The position numbers and the translations under genes were made by a program. The notes below the pieces were generated by a model. That model searched no databases. It was given only the letters and a program-made list of their open reading frames with translations, and was not told where the DNA came from. 64,000 nt of DNA from Sabellastarte sp. h YS-2021 (taxonomy: Eukaryota; Annelida; Polychaeta; Sabellida; Sabellidae): positions 5,580,001 to 5,644,000 of the forward strand of contig OZ024935.1 of NCBI GenBank assembly GCA_964017235.1, written 5' to 3'. Positions 12,076-22,913 of the stretch are shown piece by piece; position 1 is the stretch's first letter; each line of letters begins with the position of its first letter.

Positions 12076-12684
12076 CAGGGGGGACAGCGATTCGCGATGG
12101 ACAGCGATTCGCCAATTTCTATTGTACCTCATTTAAAACTAACATCTGTGTTGATACTGAAGGAGCCTTATAGCATAGAAAAGTGTGCAACATGTCTTGA
12201 TACATTTCTAAGATTTTAGAACTGACAGCATGCAGGATTTTAAAGATGAATAAAAAGTTTATATGTCAGTGAGAAGTATGCCTAAGAAACTGTATCTGAC
12301 TGATGCAAAGAAATGTTCTCTAAACTGTGTCTGGGGTCAATATAGATACTATTTATAACTTCATTAAGTGCTAGAATACAATGAAAAGAATTGATCTTTA
12401 GCTTTGATCATTGTTTGCAAAGTTCTTAGTAACTTTTTTGGGAAAAGTATAAAATAATCAGCAAAATGCTGTCCACTTTCCAACAGCCCTAATCTTATTG
12501 CCATGGGACAAGTTCTATGGTTGCATTTGTACTTATCATAAAATATATTTTATGATGCTACTATCATTTTACAGTTTGAGGAACCTCTTTTCATTCTGAT
12601 AACTTTTATAAAACCAGACTGCCATATTTGTTCTCAAGAAACTGCATTTTGCTGTTTTTATGGGTGAATCGCTGTGCCCCCCTG
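12076..12684. mobile_element. Non-autonomous DNA transposon with 'caggggg..acagcgattc' ends
   Basis: The left end reads CAGGGGGGACAGCGATTCGC and the right end, read inward, CAGGGGGGCACAGCGATTCA, a clear terminal inverted repeat. The 'gacagcgattcgc' word is repeated directly just inside the left end. The interior is AT-rich and non-coding. I could not fix a target-site duplication, so the superfamily is open. Confidence 0.75.
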
Positions 12685-12810
12685 ACATGAACATATACTG
12701 AGGAAATATTTGTTTTATTATATACCAGGTGTCGCATATAACTTAAATACTTTGAAATACAGATCGGGGAATATTTTCTGTATATATCACTTACTGTTGC
12801 TTACTCTGCA

Positions 12811-13031
12811 AACTGGGACCAGTGGCGCAGTAGTAATAGACTTGCCTCTCACCTCTGAGGCTGTCGGTTCAAACCCAGACCTTAATTGCGGGAAAGTTGG
12901 CGGTTGCTTACCGATGGTCGGCAGTTTACAGTAGACCAACTGTATGCACTGGCTTCCACTGTTCACAAAACTACCCATCGTGATATGACCTGTACAGTGT
13001 TAAAAGCAATGCAAAACCCCAAAATAATAAA
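12811..13031 (+). mobile_element. tRNA-derived SINE, 9-bp TSD
   Basis: Head 'agtggcgcagtagtaa' and box B 'ggttcaaaccc', then the shared body ('ttgcttaccgatggtcggca', 'tgatatgacctgtacagtg') and an A-rich tail. The duplication TACTCTGCA lies at 12802-12810 and 13032-13040. This subtype has 'cggttgcttaccgatggtcg' where the 9812 copy has 'gttgcttgccgttggttg', so at least two subfamilies are present. Confidence 0.85.
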
Positions 13032-13124
13032 TACTCTGCATATACGGATTACAAATTTGTCAGCAAGTGCTGATTTTTCGTCAATATTCTTTGAACCACA
13101 TAACCTACAGTTATGAGGATGTGT

Positions 13125-13440
13125 ACATCTAATCTAAAGCTAATCTAATCTCTTATTTTGAAAGTGTGATATCTTCGTCACAATGGGGAACTCAATGTGC
13201 TAACTTAACAAAGGGAATTTTCAAAAGGGATAGTCAATGAATGGTCAGTAATCTAGGGGTGTGAATGAAGGGAAGGAATACTAAGTGGGTAAGTTACTTC
13301 AAAGATATAACCAAGGGGCTGTTTCTTAAGTGGAAGCAAGAACGTTCCAGAAAGATTGTGAACAATGGGTGAAGGAGTAAGAACAATATGGTACTCGTAA
13401 ACAGTCAAAAGAGTGGAACAATGAGCACATCAGTCTATTT
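13125..13440 (-). mobile_element. LINE family B 3' fragment
   Basis: The tail 'ctaatctaatctcttatt' is followed by a block ('aaggggctgtttctta', 'gttccagaaagatt') that matches the minus-strand LINE at 54140-54700 in order and spacing. Read on the minus strand it corresponds to the C-terminal W-N-S/V-L region of a CR1/jockey-type reverse transcriptase, heavily mutated. Confidence 0.5.
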
Positions 13441-13534
13441 AAATGGGTTTGTTTAGGGTCAAGGTCAACTTGCAAATTTATTCTGTATCAGTAAATTATT
13501 AATATTAATCCTCTGTAGTCACGGCTTGTGGTTA

Positions 13535-13762
13535 TTTATTTGGGGTTTTACGTCACTTTCAACACATTGTATAGGTCATATCACGATGAGTAGTTTTGTG
13601 GGCAGAGGAAACCAGTACATACAGTTGTTCAAGGTTCTGTACTGTAAACTGCCGACTTACAGCAAGCAACTAACAGCTTCCCTACTTGAGGTCGGGCCCG
13701 GATTTGAACTCCGATCTCAGAGGTGGGAGGCAAGAGTTTTACCACTCTGCCACCATGGCCCC
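13535..13762 (-). mobile_element. tRNA-derived SINE, 13-bp TSD
   Basis: Reverse-complement copy: tail at 13535, body, then box B ('ggatttgaactcc' on the plus strand) and the head ending in 'ccaccatggcccc'. The perfect duplication CGGCTTGTGGTTA lies at 13522-13534 and 13763-13775. Young insertion. Confidence 0.9.
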
Positions 13763-13775
13763 CGGCTTGTGGTTA

Positions 13776-14755
13776 AGGTACTATGATATGTTTCACAGTT
13801 ACTGAGGGGTATCACTCTCTACTTATTTAAGTATTTTAAGTACTTATCTGGTCATGTGGATTACAGCTGTTGTACTTCTTACTCTTCATAATTGATTATC
13901 TGACATCGTTATTATGCTTTTTTATAGTTTTTTTACTTTGTAATTAGTCTTATATTACTCTTGATGGTTACGATACCCTGTTGTACATTTACATATGGGG
14001 TTTTGTCCCTTCTTATTGCCTATGGGCCTAGTTTATTACTGCTAGTACATAGGTGGTTTGCAGTACTTGCTTACATATAATTACTGAATTCATGTTGTAC
14101 TTCACATTTGATACATTTAATAACAAATGTTTTTAAATCCCACTTGGGTTATTATTGAATTTGGGGCAGGGGAATACTTGTAACCAGAAATGGTGGATAT
14201 GAAAAAACTTATATTTTGGTTTGCTACATCTAGTATTTCTGGATAAAATGTATGGATGGTTCATTTCACTAAGGAATGCTGGTTGGATATTTTTTAGAAT
14301 GTAAAAGTAGCATTAGAAAAGCATTTTAAAGCTTATTCTAAAATGGTACACTGCGCAGTGAATGTGGACACGTCTTTTGCGCAATGCTTGAACCGCGAAT
14401 ATAGAACAGTAAATAAAGCAACGCTGTTGAATTCTGCATACATCGTCCCTTCGCGTACAAATGTAAGCAAACGTCTCGCAGTTAAAATATTCATAAAATC
14501 ATCATTTCTTGCTTGATTTTAATAAATAGCATATCGTTTTAAAGCTTACAACAAATTGAAAGCATCTACAGTGACAGTCCCTTAATATTTCATAACAAAT
14601 TCTAGTGTGACAAAAATGCTTACTTTTTTTAAACCTTAGCTGTCGCTATGTATGTTTCTTTGATGGAATAGCCAACATGGCGTTGGATTTGTTTTGATTT
14701 TTGCGTAACGTTTACCTCTTATTTTCAACTAATATCAATGTAACCATTTTAGAAT
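13776..14755. other. Non-coding; possible second inverted-repeat element
   Basis: No gene. 'tattctaaaatggtaca' near 14335-14351 is partly inverted as 'taaccattttagaata' at 14741-14756, so the 420 bp between them may be a separate non-autonomous transposon lying next to the fold-back element at 14756. The rest is unrecognised. Confidence 0.35.
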
Positions 14756-14907
14756 AGGAATAAAAGACAAATTCTCGTGCTTTATGACGGTTTTAAACTA
14801 TCGATCGGCTGTATTAAAGCACTCAGCCCTTCGGGTTTCGTGGCTTTAATACAGCCACTCGATAGTTTGAAACCATCATAAAGCACTCGAATATGTCTTT
14901 TATTCCT
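14756..14907. repeat. 152-bp near-perfect palindrome (fold-back MITE)
   Basis: The arms start 'aggaataaaagacaaattc' and end 'tgtcttttattcct'. Inside, 'cgtgctttatgacggttt' pairs with 'aaaccatcataaagcac' and 'ggctgtattaaagc' with 'gctttaatacagcc'. The loop is about 20 nt with 'agcccttcgggtttcg'. There is no coding capacity. Confidence 0.8.
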
Positions 14908-16677
14908 ATAATAAACTCCAGCGTAGGCCACCATAGCTTGTTTCTGAAAATCTTTGACTTTATTAGGATTCACAATATCACCTAGATCTTTCTGAAAATG
15001 TGTTCACCTTTACCTGTCATTATATCCTACTTACATAAAAAATTGCTTGAAGATCCGTTCATTATTTTTAGAGTAATGTAAACCAGAAATGCAAAGTCTT
15101 TGAAACTACCCTGAAAATGAGACCTTTGAAAATTTTATGATTTTTTGTATCCAGAGTATGACCGGAGTCTTATGCAAAATTCAATCTACCTTTTTTGTCA
15201 GGCCCCAGCTACTTCAAATATTATAGAAGGATCCATTGATTAATTTTAGATTGATTGGTAACCCAGGCAGACAAATTGAAAATACACCGCCCTAAAACAT
15301 AAGCTCCTGGTGGAGATAAATATGCTAAATAGGGAAAATAGATCACTACTTGTCCAGTAACAAATTGGAAAGTCATGGGTTATATTGACATATAGGTCGT
15401 ACCAGAGAAGACACAGGGATGACAAGAAGGCTATGGTGGAAAGGGTTTTACAAGCAGGTAAGTTTTGACCCTTTTCCTGAAGGAGCTAATAAATATTTCT
15501 GCATTCTCTGTCTGGAAGTTCATTATTGGGAAGTTCAGTGGCACTACCTTCAGTCTTTAGTTATTTTGCTGTGTAGTATACGTAATTGTGCACTTTAAAA
15601 CTAGATACCTAATTTGGCACACACTCTAAATCAGCGCCAAAATAAAGCCATTGAATCATACGTGGGCCAATCAAGATCACTGATGCAAAGACAGAACATA
15701 TGTAGAACATATTTATTTCACACTTAAAATAACAAGTAACATTACTGACTCTATGAAAAGCATTTCCCAGGTGTCATCCGCATATAGACTCGTTTTGCAT
15801 GTTGACATTTCCCTTATATCATTTCAATACAGATTATTGACAGACTACACTTTTATATACATATAAACACAACAATACACAAAAATCTTTCAACCCATTG
15901 CTGTTTCATAGTATAATAATAAAACATTGTCATTTCTCAATTTGCATTGACAATCTATCAACAACATTTCAAATGGATATTTCTCTCTTTGAAAAACTCA
16001 GGTTGCTCTTAGTAGAGATGCTTCCTGTCTCTTCCCGTAATTTGGCAGCCACCTTAATTTGGACAAAATTTATGTAGCACATACTTAACACCTCCAATAT
16101 TGCTAATGAGTGCAATGAAAGAAAGTCCTTTTAAAAATCTTGGATTAAGAGGGTGATAAGGATCACCACTAATATGTAATCACCTGTTCCTTGAGCCATT
16201 CCTGAAATTTTATCAATAACTGTCCATAACTTTTTAAAGTCATTTTGAAAACAAACCAACACGCAAACAGACATTTGGGCCCATGGGTACTAACGCAGAC
16301 AATTTCTGAAGAAATTGCTCAAGAATCAGGGATTTTGACAAGATCATGCCAAAATTTGAACTTCTCGTAACAGTGGTGATGCACCCTGAAAAATTTCATA
16401 ACCACCCGTGCAGTATATGCATTAGTTCTGGAGTTATGCCGTAAATAAAAAAGCAAGCAAACAGACTAAATGGTATACTTAGCCAAACTTTTGCAAAGTA
16501 ATAAACACGCGCAGCCACAAACATAATCTCCTTGACAAAAGTAACAATAATAATATAATAATTTTTAAGCTATATGTTTTCATATTTTCACAAAACAAGA
16601 GAAAATTAAGATTTCTGTTCTATTTGTTCCAAGTTACAAAGCTAGGCAGAAGTCTTCCATATGACGTCAGCATGTCA
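14908..16677. other. Downstream of ACBP; dispersed repeats
   Basis: A copy of the 'ttttttgtatccagagtatga' dispersed repeat spans about 15105-15330. A second old repeat with 'gatgcaccctgaaaaatttcata' and 'aaacaaaccaacacgcaaac' words spans about 16190-16490. The part next to 16677 would hold the 3' UTR of the minus-strand acyl-CoA-binding protein gene. A minus-strand AATAAA lies near 15710, but I cannot say it is used. Confidence 0.4.
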
Positions 16678-19600
16678 TCATTTGAGGAGAGCCTGGAATT
16701 CCTCAATCATTTTCTTCAGGGCGTCGTCAGCTGCATGGACAGGACTTTCAGCCAGTAGCTACATAAAAAGGCAGAGATCAGGAGTTTTAATTGACTACAC
16801 TATCCAACACAACTCTATTTGAAGTAATCATGAAAGGGTAATATATATTTTTTTTTAATTTCCAGCATCCCTTACTTAGGATAATTAGCATTACAAATAT
16901 GTAAAAAAGTGCCGACTCGTCACAAATTATTTATAAATTATGCAAACTATAAAAATGTTAAATAAATTATTTGATAGGAATTTCTGTAATTTGTTTTATT
17001 AAATTATAAAACGAAAATCCATGAAAACTGTATACTGTATACTAAAAGGAACTAAGTAACTAGACATATATTTAAAGTACAGGGGCCGATTTCACAAAGG
17101 GACTTCGACTCAGGGACTTAAATCTAAGACTTTGGTCTTAGCTAGATCTGGGACTTAAACAGATTTCTCAAAGGGTGACTTAGCTAAGTCCAAGCTTATT
17201 GTATAACCACAGTGGTTTTCTGTGTCATTATATCCTTCATTTGATGCATTTTATCCAAGGATAAGTGCTGTTTTGCAATGGAAAACTTTGTTACCACAAA
17301 TAAACTTCCCAAAGACTACTCTAGTGATGTGTTCTGTATAATTCTAGTTGATTTACAGCCATTTCAAATTTTGAAATGGAGAAGTTTATGGCAGCCATAT
17401 TTAAGTCCTCTTTGCAAAAAATGTAAGCCCACTACCTACCAGACTTAAAGTTAAGTCCACTGACTTAGCAATTTCATGGACTTAGCTGCTTTGTGAAATC
17501 CACTAAGTCTAACACCACACACTTAGCATTCTGTCGACAAAATTTAAGACCAAAGTCTCTTATTTATGTCTAAGTCTGGGCTTAAGTCCCTTTATGAAAT
17601 CGGCCCCTGATTCACCAAATATTTTGTTGGTTCTCATATTTGTTGCTACATTACTTGAGCCCACAGGAACTAGCTTTAAAACTGTATAGGAACTATGGAG
17701 TGCGGCAATTAAACTGGCACCTTAATATTTAAAATATGTTAATGCATTTTGTGGTAGTGAGATAAATTTAAATGATAATAGATAAATACTCATTTTGCTA
17801 CCTTATTGAATTCTTCCACGTACAGTTTCATGGCTTCATCTTTTGACATGTCCCCCAGTTTATTCCAGGCATCCCTGCAAGAATGTTTAAACAACAAAAT
17901 ACAGTACTAGAAATGAGTAAAAGATATTGGACCCTAACAAGGAATCTGTTCTCTTTCTGGAACTGGACTATCCCATTTGGACATCAGCATCTTACTTACT
18001 TAACTTACTTACTTATTTACTAACTTACTTACTGGGGCCATGGTGGCGCAGTGGTACCTACACACTCACCCCCACCTCTGAGGTTGGTGGTTCAAACCCC
18101 AGAACTTATGTAGGAAAGTTGGTAGTTCCTTACCGATGGTCGGCAGTTTTCAGTACAGAACCTTGTCCAAGTGTATGTACTGGTTTCCTCTACCCACAAA
18201 ACTACCCGTCATGATATGACCTGTGCAGTGGAATACCACATAAAACCCCAAATAAATACTTATTTACTTACTTACTTGTTCACCAAAAATAATGTTCACC
18301 AAATTTCTATAACATCCCGTTTTCAGTTATTGGTGTTAAGTTTGCAATAAAAATCAAGAATGAATTACTTTATCATCAATATTGTCATTTAAGTGTCAAA
18401 CAATGAACCTGTTTCATGTGCCTTAGAATCAGCTGCTGCAGAAAGTCAAGGCTAGGAAAGTACAATATGATTTCATAATTAAAATGTCTTGGAATTGTCC
18501 GTAAAATATGCGTGTACAGAGGGCATTGGGGGAGATCTATAGTTTGGGGAATACGCAGAATGGAATTTAGAAATTTGCTGAGCATAGTTTACAGGAATAA
18601 GCTTTATACATGGGAATGTATTATGCACACATTTTTGAGACTAATATTTATAGACTTTCAGCAATGGGTTACCCATAGTTGTGGCAATATGAAATTTTAA
18701 CAATTGGAAATGTATAATTTCGGAGCTAAGTATTGCTTCAACTGTAGGTGATGCATAGTTTTTGACAGCAAGCTACACAGTATTTTGTAAACACTGAGAA
18801 CTAACCACTTGGCTCTGTTGGTGAGCTCAGTGAGCCCTGGCTGGGCAGTGTTACACTTGCCCAGGGTAACCTGCTTGTAGTAACCATAGAACTTGAGTCT
18901 TGTGTTGTCTGAAGGCTGTAAAGGACCTGTAAAATAGAACAAAATATAATGATAAAAGTTACCTCTTGTAATTGACCCTTCTGACAATTGGGGATTTTGT
19001 TTGTAACCAGATTATGATCCAGATCTTTCCCCCAAAAATGTAATTACTTTTTCTTTAACCCTGGTCCTGCAACCAAGAAATTCATAAGATGCGTTCATTA
19101 TGTTTGGGTTCATTGCAAACAAAAAGAAACAAAAAAAACAACAACAGACAAATGTTCCCAAAGACATAACCTTCTGGTTGAGGCAACAACTCATATTCCT
19201 TTGACATCATTATGTGTATGGGCATACATGATAGACACTTCAGTACAGCTCAATCTCTTGTAGCCATGGTCTGCTCTCGCAAGTTTACCTCCAGCCTGTC
19301 TTAAGTTAATAGTCAGGAAGCAAATTCATGACATTTTCACTTGAGATCATCATTTTTTTATTCATTTTCATGCTTAGTGATGTGAATTGCAGATTCTAAA
19401 GTCCAGTATATCCATAGCCAGAGTCCTATATCAGACACTGGGGGTTCATTGTGAGGTCAGCAACCACGGAGACAAATGTGGAGAGGCTTTGGAGAATAGG
19501 TAGGTAGGGTTATAATTTTGATGTGAAGAAAGGAAGAGAGGTAATCAAAAGTATGCTTGAAATGTTGTTTTTTTTTGCTTGGTGTATGGAAAAAGAAAGA

Positions 19601-21733
19601 GCAGGAACCCATAGAAGGTATCAGGTGTCCAGGTGCTTTATCTCTCAACTGGTGGATTCTAAGGCACACCATCCAAGATATAATGCATATATGGGTCATT
19701 TCCAGGGATACCATCAGAGTTCGGTAGTCAAAAGCTAGGGAGGGAAAATATGTAATAATAATGTGTCAGGCCTATTATAATTGGGATTGTAAGAATATGA
19801 ATACCAGGATAAGTATGGGCCAAGATACTTAGGGTAGCCTGTGTGTTTACCAGTAGGGAGCCAGTGTGAACTTCTCAGGATAAGTAATAGGATAAGTAAG
19901 TAATTAATAAGTAAGTAAATAAGTAAGTGAGGCTGATGTCCAAAAAGGGATAGTCCAGTTCTAGAAAGAGGCCAGTGTTAACACCCGACAGGTGCGATAG
20001 GTTATGGTGGAGGATAGGCTAATCTGACTAGGTAAGTCTTCTACTGTTTTCTAAATCTAGTGATACTTTCCATGCTTCTGATGGCCTAAGGGAGCTTGCT
20101 GCATTTTGTTGGAGCAACTACTGTGCATCACCATGCACTAGTTTGGTCTGATTGAGGAAACTGAGATGCAAATGCCCTGTGTGAGATTACTCCCCTTAGT
20201 TAAAAGGACAGATATTGGGCTAAAATTGATTGTCTTGTAAGTAAATGGTTGCATTTGAAAAGTATATGGTACTGAATGGGAAGCTAGAGTAGTTTGTACA
20301 GGAAGGGTGTCACATCACTGAATTTGCTTAGTTTGCACATGGTGCAACATAAGGCATTTAGAACTCTCTGAAGTCTCATAATATATGCTTTTTTCGTGAT
20401 GCAGTAGTGAATTGCAGTATTCCAGGCGACTGCTTACTAAGGTAGCTGCCACTTTCACAGCCGTTTCATGGGTTAGATACCTGTGGACCCTCTGTAATTC
20501 CCAGAGATGGTAATAATATATGTGACACAAATTAGCCATGTGTCTTTGCACTGAGTTGCCAGCATCCAGGAAGATACCAAGGATTTTGACTAATTTGGTT
20601 GGTTGTACAATATTATCAAGGATATGTACAGGGAATGATGACTTCATAGAATTTATAATCGATGCCAATTAAAGCAAATTTTGTACTGTCGGGATTTAAT
20701 GTGAGTTTGTTATATCCCATTCATGCCTTGATGGCTTCAAGGCAATGTGCTAGCTCAGTGATACCAAAATTAAAATTCCTTGAGTCAGGTTCCATATTTG
20801 TGTATCATCTGCATATCAATGATGGGCGACATTGAATTTTGATATGACTGTACTAAGAGGGGTTGTGTATATGGTGAAAAGGAGTGGACCAAGGACTGAG
20901 TAATGAGAAACCACAAAAGGAAGTTGCAAAACATATGAAATATGTCCATCTATTTTAATCCTCTGTTTCCTAAAGTCAAGGTATTACTGAACCCACTTAA
21001 GCACAACCTCATCAATGCCATAGCAATGCTGAAGGCAGTTGAATAGGATTGAGGGTCTATTGTGTCAAGAGCTGCAGATAAGTCCAGCAGGACTAATCCA
21101 ACAGCAGTTGCATTGTCCATTGAGGTGGCAATGTCATTTTGTATTTTTAGCAATGCCGTTTCAGTAGAGTGATATACCATACCAAATGTTGAAGGCAGGG
21201 TTATCATCAAGGGTGTCACAAATACTTAATGCATTTTAAGAAGCACTGCAAGACCCATGTTCTCAGAAATAGTTTTACATAGTTCTTTTATCTTTTAAAT
21301 AATAATAATAGTAATAATAATAATAATCCAAAATAACTGTAAATAAGTCTGGTAATCTATGGTGATAACCATCCTGTCCCTTATTATTGAAATTTGAAAT
21401 TATTTCTTGTTCTTACGACCAAGAATTTTTTTTACAGATTAAGCTGTGTTAAATGTGGCTACTTGAGAATTGCTATATATTATCCACCACATACCATATA
21501 TAGGGGGATATACACAGCAGGATATATATTTGTGCAGACAATGGGCGTCTCCTTAATAGTTTTTAAAGTAGCAATAACCTTTGGAACTAATTTAATCTAT
21601 CACATCGATAAAAGGCGATAACTGACCTTCTTTAGGCAAACTTTGGATGATCTTGACAGCCAGATCAAACTGTTGCTGGAGTGGAGCCATGATGCACTGA
21701 ACCAGATGACTTGGATTTCTTGGAATATGTTAC
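16678..21733 (-). CDS. ACBP: Acyl-CoA-binding protein, 4 coding exons, 112 aa
   Basis: Coding exons on the minus strand are 21690-21627 (inside an exon starting at 21733 after a ttttacag acceptor), 18926-18806, 17874-17802 and 16758-16678. Every junction is GT-AG with matching phase (64+121+73+81 = 339 nt including the stop). An in-frame TAA upstream of the ATG fixes the start. The product is a small cytosolic four-helix protein that binds and buffers long-chain acyl-CoA esters. Family hallmarks are the N-terminal F-x-x-A-V helix, PSDNTRLKFYGYYKQ, the N-T-x-x-P-G turn, AKWDAWNKLGDMSKDEAM and the Y-V-E-E-F end. The Tyr and Lys residues expected to hold CoA are present. Usual single-domain members are 86-90 aa; this one has a C-terminal extension of about 25 residues, charged and helical in look. 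Introns carry a MITE, a SINE and a LINE. No intact competing model was seen. Confidence 0.92.
17080..17608. mobile_element. MITE in ACBP intron 3
   Basis: The terminal inverted repeat CAGGGGCCGATTTCACAAAG (left) pairs with CAGGGGCCGATTTCATAAAG (right, read inward). The interior is full of 'gacttagc' and 'taagtc' words and contains the 'ccacagtggttttctgtgtca' type module found inverted in 10616-11052. No coding sequence. No clear target duplication. Confidence 0.8.
18034..18258 (+). mobile_element. tRNA-derived SINE in ACBP intron 2
   Basis: Head 'ggggccatggtggcgcagtg', box B 'ggttcaaacccc', body with 'ttaccgatggtcggcagttt' and 'atgatatgacctgtgcagtg', tail 'aataaata'. It sits in a TTAC-rich stretch (about 17995-18033 and 18259-18277), which hides the exact target duplication. 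Confidence 0.85.
18985..19150 (+). repeat. Dispersed repeat copy in ACBP intron 1
   Basis: It shares 'gattatgatccagatctttc' and 'aagaaattcataagatgcgtt' with the copy at 29920-30030 and, more weakly, with those at 230, 380, 15105, 24970 and 36755. Old non-autonomous element of unknown class. Confidence 0.5.
20000..21240 (-). mobile_element. Degenerate LINE (CR1/L2-like reverse transcriptase) in ACBP intron 1
   Basis: Minus-strand reading gives reverse-transcriptase blocks in order. An HSTETALLKIQNDI block with LVLLDLSAALDTID lies at about 21000-21190. A YADDTQ catalytic motif is at 20815-20792. Then come a KILGIFLD block and a YLTHETAVKVAATLVSSRLEY-like thumb block at 20400-20620. Frameshifts and stops separate these blocks, so it is dead. 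Its orientation is the same as the host gene. The N-terminal endonuclease part is missing. Confidence 0.8.
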
Positions 21734-21855
21734 CTGTAAAATGTGAAATACCTAAGCTGCCGAACAGAACAAAACTTAGGGCATTTCGTTCACTCAGGTT
21801 AAAAAAGATTCACAAATTGGCATTTTTGAAAGTAAACAACTGTAAAAACGTTCTA

Positions 21856-21982
21856 AAACAAATATTGATACAAACATTGATATTTAAACAAATATTGATA
21901 CCTCCGGGGTAAATTGTTCTACAAACAAACATTGATACAAACATTGATATTTAAACAAATATTGATACCTCCGGGGTAAATT
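21856..21982. repeat. Tandem duplication, 67-bp period
   Basis: A unit holding 'acattgatatttaaacaaat' and 'attgatacctccggggtaaa' occurs twice, with the 'cctccgggg' word at 21901 and 21968. The copies are nearly identical, so the duplication is recent. It lies just upstream of the first ACBP coding exon. Confidence 0.8.
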
Positions 21983-22069
21983 AGCCCTTTGTACCCTTAG
22001 TTCATTAGCACTAAGAAAGCACAGGACTTTGGTTGGGTAAAGGGTACAGACAGTACAATGTTGCTCGGA

Positions 22070-22262
22070 TGACCATTTGAAATGGTGGTCTTTTGTCACA
22101 GGATTCTATCCCCAGTAACAGGCTAAGGAACTCAATGATGTTGGTAGATACTCATTGAGACTCTGTCTTTCAAATTGGATAATGCTTGTGCAGTCAAGAT
22201 GGGTCAAATAGCACTTTTAGTCCTGTGCTAAAGGAGATACTGCTTGTGTAAATATGCAATAC
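22070..22262 (+). repeat. Dispersed repeat (also at 49975 and 35810)
   Basis: The segment runs from 'ctatccccagtaacag' through 'caaatagcacttttagtcct' to 'ggagatact...aatatgcaatacaaa'. The same order of words is seen at 49975-50130 and more loosely at 35805-35965. It resembles the 3' half of an old SINE, but a tRNA head is not evident here. Confidence 0.4.
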
Positions 22263-22367
22263 AAAAAACTACAATGATTGCATTAGATACGCCTGTATTT
22301 AAGTGTCCTATGGGAGCAGTGCTTTTCCCACCCGGTTTGCAATCCTTAGTTCCTTGGTTCCACTCTC

Positions 22368-22913
22368 TAATGCCCAGGTCACACAGTGGCGAGGGTGCTA
22401 CGATGATATCTGCGAATATAGAAGAACAGAGGCGACTTCAAATTCGCCAGAATTCGCCAAAAGAAAGCGGGAAAGTGTAGTCACGTGATAAAAGATCTTC
22501 ATCTGGCGAATTTACCCACGAATCAGCTGCAAGTAGGGGAGAATGAATGCGATACTTGAGGAATCTTCTACGACAAAGGAAGAACCAGTTGAGAATAAGG
22601 AAGAATATTTGGCGAATTTACTGAGAACAAGAAGGTAGTACGATTTGCTGGAGAATGTCCTACCACAGAGCTACGATGTATAAGAATCTGCTACCAATAG
22701 TGGCGAATTCTAATGGTGAACTAAAAAATGGCCACAAATCGGCGAATACCGGCGATAGTTTTGAACAGTTTGAAACTATCGAAGCTAGATGACGATCCAT
22801 GGAGAATGGTGGAGAACAGTGAAGATGGACCAAGAATATGCTACCAACTAGGACGAATTTCAGCATCGCGCATATTCGCCACTAAACATCACCACAGTGT
22901 GACCTGGGCATTA
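22368..22913. mobile_element. MITE with TAATGCCCAGGTCACAC ends
   Basis: The left end TAATGCCCAGGTCACACAGT is mirrored at the right end (TAATGCCCAGGTCACACTGT read inward), about 20 bp with one or two differences. The ends finish in a T(T/A)A-type trinucleotide that may belong to the target. The interior repeats 'ggcgaat' and 'tctgctaccaa' words many times. The 78- and 81-codon frames here are chance. Confidence 0.8.
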
